This document shows positions 25,469-33,689 of a stretch of DNA of 64,000 nt, piece after piece (position 1 is the stretch's first letter; each line of letters begins with the position of its first letter). The notes below the pieces were generated by a model. It saw only the letters and a program-made list of their open reading frames with translations, ran no database searches and was not told the origin of the DNA. This DNA comes from Filifactor villosus (GTDB taxonomy: Bacteria > Bacillota > Clostridia > Peptostreptococcales > Filifactoraceae): contig NZ_JBHSHL010000014.1 of NCBI RefSeq assembly GCF_042652965.1, positions 1 through 64,000 of the forward strand, given 5' to 3'. The translations under genes were made by a program, and so were the position numbers.

Positions 25469-25828
25469 ATGGCAAAGTATGAAAGGTGCTTTCAAGGAAG
25501 GTTTGAAGAAGTATTGTTGTTTTGTGAGAAGGTCGTGATGGAAGGAAGCTTGAGTTCCAGTTTTGAAGATGGCAGCGATTTTGAATATGGAGGTACAAGA
25601 GTGGCGGTTCGGGTATACGAACGCTACAGTGCAATTGGCGGGAATCGAGTCAGTTTGAACCTCACGGTAGTAGGAAATGAACAAGCCATATGCGTATCCG
25701 CAATCACATCAGGAGGAAGCCAGGCAATGTTCTGGAAGATCAATACTTGGGGTGAGGAAGCTTTTTTGGAAACATTGTCTCAAAGCTTGGATGATTTTAT
25801 TGAAAAGAATTCGGGAAACATCAGCTGA
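25469..25828 (+). CDS. DUF6054-like small protein
   Basis: 119 aa from ATG 25469 (MAKYERCFQGRFEEV), eight bases after GGAGGGAG; a longer start at 25433 is unsupported. Central VAVRVYERYSAIGGNRVSLN and ITSGGSQAMFWKINTWGEE resemble the uncharacterised DUF6054 family as I recall it. No signal peptide or membrane segment. Function unknown. It lies between the IS remnant and a convergent pirin gene. Confidence 0.7.
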   Translation: MAKYERCFQGRFEEVLLFCEKVVMEGSLSSSFEDGSDFEYGGTRVAVRVYERYSAIGGNRVSLNLTVVGNEQAICVSAITSGGSQAMFWKINTWGEEAFLETLSQSLDDFIEKNSGNIS

Positions 25829-25869
25829 TCGAAGTGTGGAAACATCCACACTTCAACCGGGTTTCCATC

Positions 25870-26754
25870 TTAGAAGTGAAGATCTCCAAAGACACCGTTT
25901 CTATAATCGAGATGGGCTTGAAGCAGTTCTTCTTCCGTGTTCATTACAAAGGGGCCACCGGCAACTACAGGTTCATTTAGAGGTTGACCGCTCAGGACAA
26001 AGACTTCGGAGTGTTCTTCAACACCTGTGATACAAAAAGCTTTTCCATTGTTTTCAAATAGTACGAAATCGGAAATTTTGGCAGGATTTACCTCATTGAT
26101 CTTGACTTCTCCGGAAAGAACCAGCAGACCTGTGTTGAAGTCGGAAGGTTCTTGAAGGGTCAGGCTTCCTCCTTTTGCAAGGTCGATTTTGTAGATATTC
26201 ATTGGAGAAAAAGTGGAAGCGGGGCCTCTTGTATTCATTACTTTTCCGGCGTAGACCGTCAGTTCCGCCTTACCATCTTCGGAGAAGTGTTTTCCCATTT
26301 GAGTTGCTTTAATCGCTTGGTATTTTGGTTCTGTCATTTTGTGTTCTTTAGGAAGGTTTACCCACAATTGGATCATATGCAGGACCCTGTCTTTTTTTGA
26401 AAATTCTTTTTCGTGGAACTCCTTGTGCAATATGCCCGAACCTGCAGTCATCCATTGGATATCTCCGGGTTCTATAATTCCTGTATTCCCTTTGTTGTCA
26501 CCGTGTTCAATTTTTCCTGCGAAAGCGAAAGTGACGGTTTCAAATCCTCTGTGCGGATGAACTCCGACGCCTGTTTCAAAGGGAGTTGCCTTGAAAAAAT
26601 AGGGCTCGTTGTAATCCATAAGGATAAAAGGAGAAAATCTTTCAAAAAAGTATTCCTTGTTTGAATTGGGGAAGTATTGCTTTACCCGAAAACCGTTTCC
26701 TACCCAGTGTGAGTGATCATTTTTAAAAATACGTTCAATCTTTCTGAAATTCAT
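25870..26754 (-). CDS. Pirin family protein
   Basis: 294 aa, two cupin domains. Metal-site residues H66, H68 (GVHPHRGFETVT), H110 and E112 (SGILHKEFHE) match the HxH...HxE pattern of pirins. Bacterial pirins include quercetinase-like enzymes and redox-linked regulators; the role here is unknown. Encoded downstream of and in the same direction as the MarR regulator, a pairing that suggests joint control by oxidants or phenolics. Confidence 0.9.
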   Translation of the reverse strand: MNFRKIERIFKNDHSHWVGNGFRVKQYFPNSNKEYFFERFSPFILMDYNEPYFFKATPFETGVGVHPHRGFETVTFAFAGKIEHGDNKGNTGIIEPGDIQWMTAGSGILHKEFHEKEFSKKDRVLHMIQLWVNLPKEHKMTEPKYQAIKATQMGKHFSEDGKAELTVYAGKVMNTRGPASTFSPMNIYKIDLAKGGSLTLQEPSDFNTGLLVLSGEVKINEVNPAKISDFVLFENNGKAFCITGVEEHSEVFVLSGQPLNEPVVAGGPFVMNTEEELLQAHLDYRNGVFGDLHF

Positions 26755-26841
26755 TAAAATCTCCTCTCTTCATTTTTTAATAAAATATTCTCGTAATATA
26801 AAAATATAGACAAAGACACCCCACCATTGAAGACATAGCCT

Positions 26842-26953
26842 AAAACCGGTTTTAAATAGATAACAAAATTATCGGAGACGTTTATGTTATAAAAGTGTCG
26901 TGACACGATGGAACACGTTCTATCTTTGAAGGGTGTTTCCCGATAGAATTGTT
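26842..26953. other. Nested inverted repeats upstream of pirin
   Basis: A perfect palindrome AAAACCGGTTTT (26842-26853) is followed by AACAAAATTATCGG (26862-26875) pairing at 11 of 14 positions with CCGATAGAATTGTT (26940-26953). Inside lie GTGTC-GT-GACAC and GGAACAC...GTGTTTCC. The palindrome could be an operator; the rest looks like a folded element of about 90 nt. Confidence 0.4.
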
Positions 26954-27010
26954 ATTTTGGATAAAAAGAGATAGATATTGAAACCTGTGGTTACACTTCA
27001 TACCTATTTC

Positions 27011-27119
27011 ATACTACTATTCTCTTTGAGTTATGGATATCGACGAGAGGTGATCGGTTGGGGCTCAAACCAATGTTCGAGGTCGAAATACCACACACTT
27101 CTATCGGAGAACAATAGTA
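27011..27119 (+). repeat. Intergenic repeat, subfamily A
   Basis: Begins ATACTACTATTC, then TTTGAGTTATGGATATC, AATGTTCGAGGTCG and ACACTTCTATCGGAGAA, ending CAATAGTA. It lies in the 470 bp space between pirin and the MarR gene; the rest of that space holds no gene. Confidence 0.75.
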
Positions 27120-27225
27120 ATTGATAGACGCGTACTTTGAACGATATGATCCTATGAATATTTTTCGAGAATAATATATTCTGTGTATCTGATATTCCAA
27201 ATGGAGCATAGTCTTATATCTGTTT

Positions 27226-27666
27226 TCAAATCTTCTCTTTGGTGGAAAGTACAATTTGATAAACTTCCAGCAGGCTTTGGGTCAAAGCCTTTTTTTCTTT
27301 ATTAGACACATCCTGAAACAGTTCAGACAACCGTTGTTTTTGTAAGGGATATACTTTTTTAATCAGCAGAAGTCCTTTTTCGGTTAAATCAATCATAGAT
27401 ATTCGTCTATCGGTCTCAGACTTTTTCCGCAAGACAAGACCTTCTTTTTCCAAGTTTTTAATTACGAGAGGAATGTTTCCGCTTGTTCCCAAAATCAGAC
27501 GCTGTATATCTCCGACGCAAAGTGTTCCTTTGTGATAGAGGACTTCCAGTACTGCGAATTGGGTCGTCGTCAATCCGTTTGAAGAAAAAATCGTGTCCAA
27601 ATCTCTAAATAGCAGGTTTCTCATGCGACTTATCGAAATTAAAAGTTTTTCTTCTGTAGTGCTCAA
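27226..27666 (-). CDS. MarR-family transcriptional regulator
   Basis: 146 aa winged-helix dimer protein: TQFAVLEVLYHKGTLCVGDI, the recognition region (GTSGNIPLVIKNLEKEGLV) and the wing RKKSETDRRISMIDLTEKG. There is a single Cys within CVGDI. Very likely autoregulated through the palindrome in its own promoter and probably controlling the pirin gene downstream. RBS AAGGAGGAG. Confidence 0.92.
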   Translation of the reverse strand: MSTTEEKLLISISRMRNLLFRDLDTIFSSNGLTTTQFAVLEVLYHKGTLCVGDIQRLILGTSGNIPLVIKNLEKEGLVLRKKSETDRRISMIDLTEKGLLLIKKVYPLQKQRLSELFQDVSNKEKKALTQSLLEVYQIVLSTKEKI

Positions 27667-27711
27667 TGCTTCTCCTCCTTTTTAACGGTGTGTAGCGTTG
27701 CTTGCAAGACT

Positions 27712-27740
27712 ATTATACATCTAATTAGATGTATTGTCAA
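27712..27740 (-). promoter_or_regulatory. Consensus promoter with embedded MarR operator
   Basis: On the minus strand TTGACA (27740-27735), exactly 17 bases, TATAAT (27717-27712): a perfect SigA promoter. The perfect 20-bp palindrome ATACATCTAATTAGATGTAT (27715-27734) fills the spacer and overlaps the -10, so a bound dimer would block polymerase. Confidence 0.85.
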
Positions 27741-28023
27741 GGTTCTTTTTCAAAACAGAGAGAAACCGAACATCCGATTTAATAGGATGGTTCATTGATT
27801 TGCGGATAGCAGGGAGTTTTACTTCATAGAAAGAGGAGATGAATTTTTTAGTCACAGAACAGATACGATTGAACTTTTGTCGAAGAATAGTATAAACTCT
27901 TCATTTTATAGAGGATAAGAACCTTTTTGGTTCTGAAAGAACAAGCAGCATAAAAGTGAAACTTGAATAGCGTGAGTGATATAAGTTTGATAAGTTGTTC
28001 CGAACGAATGAAACATCGATATA
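27741..28023. other. Intergenic DNA, nothing recognised
   Basis: AT-rich spacer between the MarR promoter and a repeat copy. I see no gene, hairpin terminator or promoter of note. Confidence 0.4.
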
Positions 28024-28136
28024 ATACCATTACTCCTTTGAATAATGGATATCAATGATTTGCAGTCCGTAGAAGAGAAAACGAATGTTCGTGGCAATAA
28101 AACGGATCTAACCATACTTCTATGGAAAAATCGTAT
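28024..28136 (+). repeat. Intergenic repeat, subfamily A
   Basis: Begins ATACCATTACTCC, then TGGATATCAATG, AGAAGAGAAAACGAATGTTCG and ACCATACTTCTATGG. The right terminus is degraded (CGTAT instead of TAGTAT). Confidence 0.75.
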
Positions 28137-28293
28137 TATCAAATGCATATTCGCCTTATGGATGGGGTTTCTGTTTTAAAAATGAAGTATTCGCTTCGTA
28201 CTTTCCCTTCGTTGATGAGGATCTTTCATGTCCGGAATGAAGGAAAATATATGGTAAAAAATGACTAAATTGGTACGAAAAATATAAAATATA

Positions 28294-28322
28294 TTGACAT
28301 GATAAAGAATAAATGCTATCTT
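28294..28322 (+). promoter_or_regulatory. Promoter of the frl-type operon
   Basis: TTGACA (28294-28299), 17 bases, TATCTT (28317-28322), about 170 nt before the frlB start. Confidence 0.6.
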
Positions 28323-28331
28323 TTGAATAAA

Positions 28332-28413
28332 AGAGATCTCTATATCTTTACTCTTACATATTATTTTTTATAAAATATAGATCCGTATATCTTTTTTTAA
28401 GAGAAATACTCTT
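28332..28413 (+). promoter_or_regulatory. Candidate GntR operators
   Basis: Just downstream of the promoter are the palindrome AGAGATCTCT (28332-28341), two copies of TATATCTTT and the inverted repeat AAGAG-N5-CTCTT (28399-28413). They are suitably placed for repression by one or both GntR proteins encoded at the end of the locus. Confidence 0.4.
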
Positions 28414-28499
28414 TTTATAAGATAGTATATTTGGGAGTAAAGCCGTATTTGTTTCAAATTGGTATATTTATTTTTAATATTCTTTTGAGAGGTGTTTGC

Positions 28500-29525
28500 G
28501 TGTTAGAACTGGATAAGAAAAAAGTGGATTTTTTGGTAACGGAGAATATGTCGCAAGAGGTCAACTATGTTTTGACGGACTTAGCACCTTATATGGATGA
28601 GCTGGTCGACCTTATGTGCAAGAGGGAGATTGAACGAGTCTACTTTGTCGCCTGCGGTTCTCCTCTCTGTGCTTGTCAGACGGCTCAAAAACTATTTGAA
28701 GAGTATTCCGATATTCCGTGCAAGTCTTACAGTGGAGCGGATTTTTTTGCCCATCCGCCCTTTGTTTTAAATGAGAGGACTTTGGTGGTAGGGATTTCTC
28801 AATCGGGTCAGACGGCAGAGGTTTGCGATTCCGTGAAATTGGCTCGAGAGCGGGGAGCCATGACGATTGCAGCTACGAAGTCAAAAGAGGGTAATCAGTT
28901 GGCGAAGGAGGCGGAGTTTGTCATCGCCTATGAGTCCGAGTGTATTTGGGAGATCCATCTGATGATCACCTATTATCTCTCTTTGTCATTCATTAAGACA
29001 AGACCTCACAAGGAGGATGTGGAGATTATTCTGGAGGATATGAAGAAGATTCCGGAAGTATTGAGCAGGTTGATGAAGGAAGTGGAGGAGGATTCCAAGC
29101 AAAAGGGGATGAAGGCCTCCGAGTGGAAGATGATATATACGGTATCTTCCGGACCTTTGCTTCCCTTGGCATACAAAGAAGGGATCATCACGATGCTCGA
29201 ATTCACTTGGACTCACGGTTCGTTCATCGATGCGGCGGAGTTTAGACACGGACCTCTGGAAGTGGTGGAGGAAGGTGTGCCTTACGTCTTCTTCCTCGGA
29301 AACGATGCATCCAGAAGTATTATACAACGTACAATTAATTTTGTGAAAAAACTGAATGGTTCGTATATGGTCTTCGATATCAATGACTATGAGAAAAATC
29401 TACACCCGATGCTCTCTCCGATGATTTTATTTGTGCCTTTGGAGTACTTCTATTATTATCTTTCGGTGTCGAAGGATCATAACCCTGACGACAGAAGATA
29501 TTATGGAGGTTTGGTAGAATATTAG
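28500..29525 (+). CDS. frlB: Fructoselysine-6-phosphate deglycase-like SIS protein
   Basis: 341 aa from GTG 28500 (GAGAGGTG upstream); a TTG at 28431 would add an unsupported 23 residues. Two SIS domains. Strong similarity in memory to E. coli FrlB: KKKVDFLVTENMSQEV, RVYFVACGSPL, CIWEIHL, MLEFTWTHG, EFRHGPLE, and the C-terminus DHNPDDRRYYGGLVEY. FrlB splits 6-phosphofructoselysine into lysine and glucose 6-phosphate. First gene of the operon; the paired kinase follows. The exact Amadori substrate (fructose- or glucose-amino acid) is inferred. Confidence 0.9.
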   Translation: MLELDKKKVDFLVTENMSQEVNYVLTDLAPYMDELVDLMCKREIERVYFVACGSPLCACQTAQKLFEEYSDIPCKSYSGADFFAHPPFVLNERTLVVGISQSGQTAEVCDSVKLARERGAMTIAATKSKEGNQLAKEAEFVIAYESECIWEIHLMITYYLSLSFIKTRPHKEDVEIILEDMKKIPEVLSRLMKEVEEDSKQKGMKASEWKMIYTVSSGPLLPLAYKEGIITMLEFTWTHGSFIDAAEFRHGPLEVVEEGVPYVFFLGNDASRSIIQRTINFVKKLNGSYMVFDINDYEKNLHPMLSPMILFVPLEYFYYYLSVSKDHNPDDRRYYGGLVEY

Positions 29526-29542
29526 AATGGAAGTGATTGAAG

Positions 29543-30352
29543 ATGTCAAGATTACTGGGTTTGGGAGATAACGTCTTGGATAGATACATAGACAAGGCGT
29601 TGATGTATCCGGGAGGAAATGCTGTGAATGTTTCCGTAATGTGCAAGAGGTACGGGATCGACACTGCTTACTTAGGGGTGATCGGAAGCGATGAAGGAGG
29701 TGTTCATCTTCTTGACTGTCTGAAAAAAGAAAAGGTAGAGCTATCAAGGATACAGTTGAAAGAAGGGACGAACTCGTACTCCAACATCCGGCTGGTTGAG
29801 CATGACCGTATTTTTTCGGGAAGCGATATGACGATGTCGAACAGCATCTCTTTAGATGAGAAGGACCTGGAGTATATCGGAAGTTTTGATATTGTGCATA
29901 CGGATATCTATTCCAATTTGGAAGGAAGGTTGAAAGACATAAAGAGAACGGGGGTAAAACTGTCCTTTGATTTTTCGGATGAATTTACAGAAGAATATTT
30001 GGATGAGGTTCTGCCCTATGTCGATTACGCGTTTCTTTCAGGGAGCAATTATTCGTCGCAAGAGGTTATGAAACTTTTGAAGGAGATCAAGAAAAAAGGT
30101 GTAGAGCTCGTTGTTGTTACAAAGGGTAAGGAAGGTGCGTTCTGTATTGCGCAAGACGAGTTTTTTCGTCAGGAAGTCATACCTATTGAGCCGGTAGATA
30201 CTTTGGGTGCCGGAGACAGCTTTATTTCAAGAGTTTTGACAGGGATGTTAAAGAAGGAGGCTCCTCAGGTGTTTTTGAAAGAGGCTTCCAAGGAAGCGGC
30301 AAAAGCTTGTATGTGGGAAGGTGCCTTTGGATATGCAAAAAAGATGAAGTGA
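29543..30352 (+). CDS. frlD: Fructoselysine kinase-like PfkB protein
   Basis: 269 aa from ATG 29543. PfkB/ribokinase fold: LGLGDNVLDRY and PGGNAVNVSVMCKRYGID at the start, and the anion-hole/catalytic Asp motif DTLGAGDSFISR near residue 215. Resembles E. coli FrlD (GDNCVD, SGGNAVNVAVY, DTMGAGDSF). It would phosphorylate the imported Amadori compound at C6 to supply FrlB. Seventeen bases after frlB. Confidence 0.88.
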   Translation: MSRLLGLGDNVLDRYIDKALMYPGGNAVNVSVMCKRYGIDTAYLGVIGSDEGGVHLLDCLKKEKVELSRIQLKEGTNSYSNIRLVEHDRIFSGSDMTMSNSISLDEKDLEYIGSFDIVHTDIYSNLEGRLKDIKRTGVKLSFDFSDEFTEEYLDEVLPYVDYAFLSGSNYSSQEVMKLLKEIKKKGVELVVVTKGKEGAFCIAQDEFFRQEVIPIEPVDTLGAGDSFISRVLTGMLKKEAPQVFLKEASKEAAKACMWEGAFGYAKKMK

Positions 30353-30375
30353 ATAGAAGAAAGGATGGGGAGAGT

Positions 30376-31704
30376 ATGAAGAGGAACATGAGGAGATTTA
30401 TGGGAACTTTGTTGGTATTGGCAGTGGGGATAAGTATGTTCAGTGCTTGTTCCAAGTCTGGAGAAACGACCGTCGATGAGACGCAGTCGTCAGAAACTCA
30501 AGCGACCGATCAGGTGGAACTCAAGTTTTTGCACAAGTGGCCTCAAGAAGAGAACAACGCTTATTTCAAGGAAGTCGTAGCGGAATTTGAAAAGCAAAAT
30601 CCCAATATCAAGATCGTAATGGAAGGAGTGGGAGAAGAGCCGATCAAGGATAAGCTCAGGATCCTTATGGGGACGGATGATCAGCCCGATATCTTCTTCT
30701 CTTGGAGCGGAGAATTTGCAAAAAAATTCATTCGTTCCGGAAACACCTTAGATCTGACACCGTATTTGGAAGCATCACCGGAATGGAAGGACAGTATTAT
30801 GCAGGCCGGATTGGAACCTTTCTCGGATAACGGAAAAAATTACGGGATTCCGTTTCGTATCAACGGAAAGTTCTTCGTCTACAATAAAGAACTCTTTGAG
30901 AAGAACAATTTGAAGGTGCCTGAGACCTGGGCGGAGTTTATGAACAACTGTGAAGTACTCAAAAACAGCGGAGTCACTCCGATCGGTCTGGGAAATATCT
31001 ATCCTTGGGCAGCCTGCCATTATATCACCGGCCTCAATCAAAAGATGGTCCCCGATGATGTAAGAAAGAAAGACTACCTCGCCGAAACGGGAGAATTTAC
31101 GGATCCCGGATATGTAAAGGCTCTTGAAATGCTCAAGGAGATCAATGATAAGGGATATTTCAATGACGGGATCAACTCGGTTGAGCACAATATGTCTTTG
31201 GAGATGTATTATGCGGGTCAGGTTGCTATGACCTATATTGAGTTGGAAGAGTTTTTGGATGTAGAGGAAAAGCTTGGAGATAACTGGGGCTTCTTTGCCA
31301 TGCCTCCTGTAGAAGAGGGAAGCGGAAACCAAAACTTCCTTACGGGAGCACCGGACGGATTTATGGTTTCTGCAAAGACGAAACATCCCGATGAGGCGGT
31401 GTTGTTCCTTCAGTTTTTGACCAACAAAGAAAACGCTGAAAAACTTGTATCTCAGTTGGGTTGGCCAAGTCCCATCAAAGGTGCGGTCAACGAAAACAAC
31501 TCGATCTCAAAACTTGTAGAAGGATTGAAAGCGATCGAAGAGGCTGAAGGGATGGCACTTTGGTTGGATACCGATATCAATATCAAAATATCGGATGTAT
31601 ATCTTCCCGACTTGCAGGAACTGTTTAACGGAGATAAGACCCCGGAGCAGATCATGCAGGAAGTCCAACAGGTTGCAAATGAAGTGAAAAACGAAGTGAA
31701 ATAG
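30376..31704 (+). CDS. ABC transporter sugar-binding lipoprotein
   Basis: 442 aa from ATG 30376, after GGATGGGGAG. Signal peptide with lipobox FSAC (Cys about residue 25) and then a family 1 solute-binding fold: KFLHKWPQEENNAYFKEVV, DDQPDIFFSWSG, GVTPIGLGN, SQLGWPSPI. Tethered outside the membrane, it should capture the sugar-amino acid for the two permeases downstream. A stem-loop after the gene probably sets its higher expression. Confidence 0.9.
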   Translation: MKRNMRRFMGTLLVLAVGISMFSACSKSGETTVDETQSSETQATDQVELKFLHKWPQEENNAYFKEVVAEFEKQNPNIKIVMEGVGEEPIKDKLRILMGTDDQPDIFFSWSGEFAKKFIRSGNTLDLTPYLEASPEWKDSIMQAGLEPFSDNGKNYGIPFRINGKFFVYNKELFEKNNLKVPETWAEFMNNCEVLKNSGVTPIGLGNIYPWAACHYITGLNQKMVPDDVRKKDYLAETGEFTDPGYVKALEMLKEINDKGYFNDGINSVEHNMSLEMYYAGQVAMTYIELEEFLDVEEKLGDNWGFFAMPPVEEGSGNQNFLTGAPDGFMVSAKTKHPDEAVLFLQFLTNKENAEKLVSQLGWPSPIKGAVNENNSISKLVEGLKAIEEAEGMALWLDTDINIKISDVYLPDLQELFNGDKTPEQIMQEVQQVANEVKNEVK

Positions 31705-31712
31705 TATTTTTT

Positions 31713-31758
31713 CAGGTAATTCGGTAAGATCCGACTTGTCGAATTACCTGCCCTTTTA
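31713..31758 (+). terminator. Intercistronic terminator after the binding protein
   Basis: CAGGTAATTCG (31713-31723) pairs perfectly with CGAATTACCTG (31740-31750), followed by CCCTTTTATT. It probably lets only part of transcription reach the permeases. Confidence 0.7.
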
Positions 31759-31761
31759 TTG

Positions 31762-31876
31762 ATACGACTCTCCGTTTGAAGTGTCAGGAGCAAGAGAATG
31801 ATCCTTATTAAAAAACAATTTGACAGAGCATATATTTTTGGAGGATTTAACCTGTCGGTTTAAGCGGATGATAGGA
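31762..31876 (+). repeat. Intergenic repeat, subfamily B
   Basis: ATACGACTCTCCGTTTGAAG at the left, AAAAAACAATTTGACAGAGC in the middle and AACCTGTCGG then GATGATAG at the right; matches the copies at 46943, 57994 and 63764. It sits inside the operon between binding protein and permease. Confidence 0.6.
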
Positions 31877-31900
31877 TGGAAAAGTAGAGGAGGAAGATGG

Positions 31901-32782
31901 ATGAATCTTTATAGAAACAAGAAGATAGCATTCTTCTTTATGTTTCCCGCGTTGCTTATAATACTTGTTTTTATCTACTATCCCATTTTGGAAAACTTTA
32001 TATACAGTCTTTATCGATGGAGCAGTTTCTCTTCACAAAAAGAATATATAGGTCTGGAAAATTACAGGAGGTTGTTTCAAGATCCCGTGTTCTATCAGGC
32101 ACTCAAAAATAATCTTCTGTACTGTATTGTATCGATTATCTTCCAGGTCGGTTTGGGTCTTGTTATAGCAGCTGTTTTGGAAGAAAAGGGTTTTCGTAGA
32201 TTTCAGCCGTTTTTTCGATCGATATACTTTATGCCCAGTGTCATTTCGATCACGGTCATAGGCCTTTTGTTTCAGTTGATCTACCACCCTACGATAGGCT
32301 TGTTGAACCAATCTTTGATTGCAGTAGGGCTGAAATCTCTGACAAGAGCCTGGATAGGGGAAAAGCAGACTGCGATGTATGCAGTCATTGCCGTTTCACA
32401 GTGGCAGTCGATAGGCTACATCATGCTGTTGTTTTTGGTTGCGATCCAAAAGATACCGGAAGGCATCTATGAATCCGCAGTGATAGACGGAGCCAACGGG
32501 TGGCAGAAGTTTTGGTATATCACGGTCCCGCAGGTAAGGGGAACCATCGTTTTATCGAGCATATTAACGATAATCGGAGGGTTCAAGGTCTTTGACGAAG
32601 TCTATGTTATGACGGCGGGAGGACCGGGACGTGCTACGGAAGTACTTGCATCGTTTCTGTACCGCTCGGGATTTCGAAATGACGAGATGGGTTACGCTTC
32701 TTCAATAGCCACCGTTATCTTTATCATTACGTTCCTGATAACCCTGCTTCAGTTAAAAACAACGGAAAAACAGGAAGGATAG
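31901..32782 (+). CDS. Sugar ABC transporter permease (MalF type)
   Basis: 293 aa from ATG 31901, after AGAGGAGGAAG. About six membrane helices; the EAA loop is YESAVIDGANGWQKFWYITVP. Forms the transport channel with the next gene. Closest in role to FrlN/FrlM of Bacillus. Resumes after the terminator and repeat at 31713-31876. Confidence 0.92.
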   Translation: MNLYRNKKIAFFFMFPALLIILVFIYYPILENFIYSLYRWSSFSSQKEYIGLENYRRLFQDPVFYQALKNNLLYCIVSIIFQVGLGLVIAAVLEEKGFRRFQPFFRSIYFMPSVISITVIGLLFQLIYHPTIGLLNQSLIAVGLKSLTRAWIGEKQTAMYAVIAVSQWQSIGYIMLLFLVAIQKIPEGIYESAVIDGANGWQKFWYITVPQVRGTIVLSSILTIIGGFKVFDEVYVMTAGGPGRATEVLASFLYRSGFRNDEMGYASSIATVIFIITFLITLLQLKTTEKQEG

Positions 32783-32788
32783 GAGAGG

Positions 32789-33625
32789 ATGTTCTTGAAG
32801 GATAGAAAAACAGGTTTGGGAAAGATGTTGGTTTTTTTACTGTTGAGTATCTATGCGATCATGATCATATATCCTTTGATTTGGATGGTCTTGAGCGGTT
32901 TCAAAGACAATCAGGGACTGTTCTTGAATACATGGGCATTGCCTGAGGAATATCTTTGGCAAAACTATGCTAAGGCATGGCGTAACGGGATCGGGAAGTA
33001 TTTTTTCAACAGTGTTTATGTGACCTCGTGGTCAGTGGTACTTACCTTATTTATCAGCACCTGCTGTGCTTTTGCACTCAGCCGTCTTGAGTTTAAGGGG
33101 CAGAAGTTTCTTTTGATCTTCATTGTCGGAGGTCTGATGCTCTCTCCTCAAGTAAGTTTGGTTTCGCTCTACAAGATGTTACAGAAGCTACATATCTATA
33201 ATACACACTGGGCATTGATTGTACCCTATGTAGCATATAGAATTCCGTTTACAACGTTTTTGATACGTTCTTACATGATATCTTTGCCCAGAGAAATTGA
33301 AGACTCGGCGTACATTGATGGTTGTTCGACTTGGAAGGTATTCGCAAAGATTATCGTTCCCATGTGCAAGCCGATTTTGGCTACGGCTTCGCTGTTTACC
33401 GCAATGTCATGTTGGAACGAGTTTATGTTTGCCTTGGTGTTTATCGAGAGCGATTCCTTGAGAACGATCCCTGTGGGAATGATGAACTTGAGAAGCAGTC
33501 TGAGCACCGAATGGACCGTGTTGTTGGCGGGATTGACCCTGTCGGTCTTACCGATGGTCCTTCTGTACTTGGTCTTTCAAAAGCAGTTTATTCGAGGGAT
33601 CACTTCCGGAGGGGTCAAGGGGTAA
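32789..33625 (+). CDS. Sugar ABC transporter permease (MalG type)
   Basis: 278 aa, about six membrane helices. EAA loop is IEDSAYIDGCSTWKVFAKIIVP. Six bases after its partner permease, RBS AGGAGAGG. Together they form the heterodimeric channel fed by the binding lipoprotein. Confidence 0.92.
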   Translation: MFLKDRKTGLGKMLVFLLLSIYAIMIIYPLIWMVLSGFKDNQGLFLNTWALPEEYLWQNYAKAWRNGIGKYFFNSVYVTSWSVVLTLFISTCCAFALSRLEFKGQKFLLIFIVGGLMLSPQVSLVSLYKMLQKLHIYNTHWALIVPYVAYRIPFTTFLIRSYMISLPREIEDSAYIDGCSTWKVFAKIIVPMCKPILATASLFTAMSCWNEFMFALVFIESDSLRTIPVGMMNLRSSLSTEWTVLLAGLTLSVLPMVLLYLVFQKQFIRGITSGGVKG

Positions 33626-33689
33626 AACGGGCTTTGCAATCGTATGACCAATGTTTGAAAAATAGAGTTCAGGCAGGAGGAGTTAAAAA

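Noticed and set aside
28431..28499. An upstream TTG start for frlB
   Set aside because: It adds 23 hydrophobic residues absent from FrlB; GTG 28500 has a good RBS and gives the family N-terminus.
30307..30375. A start of the sugar-binding protein overlapping frlD
   Set aside because: It would hide the signal peptide; ATG 30376 directly precedes the lipoprotein signal.
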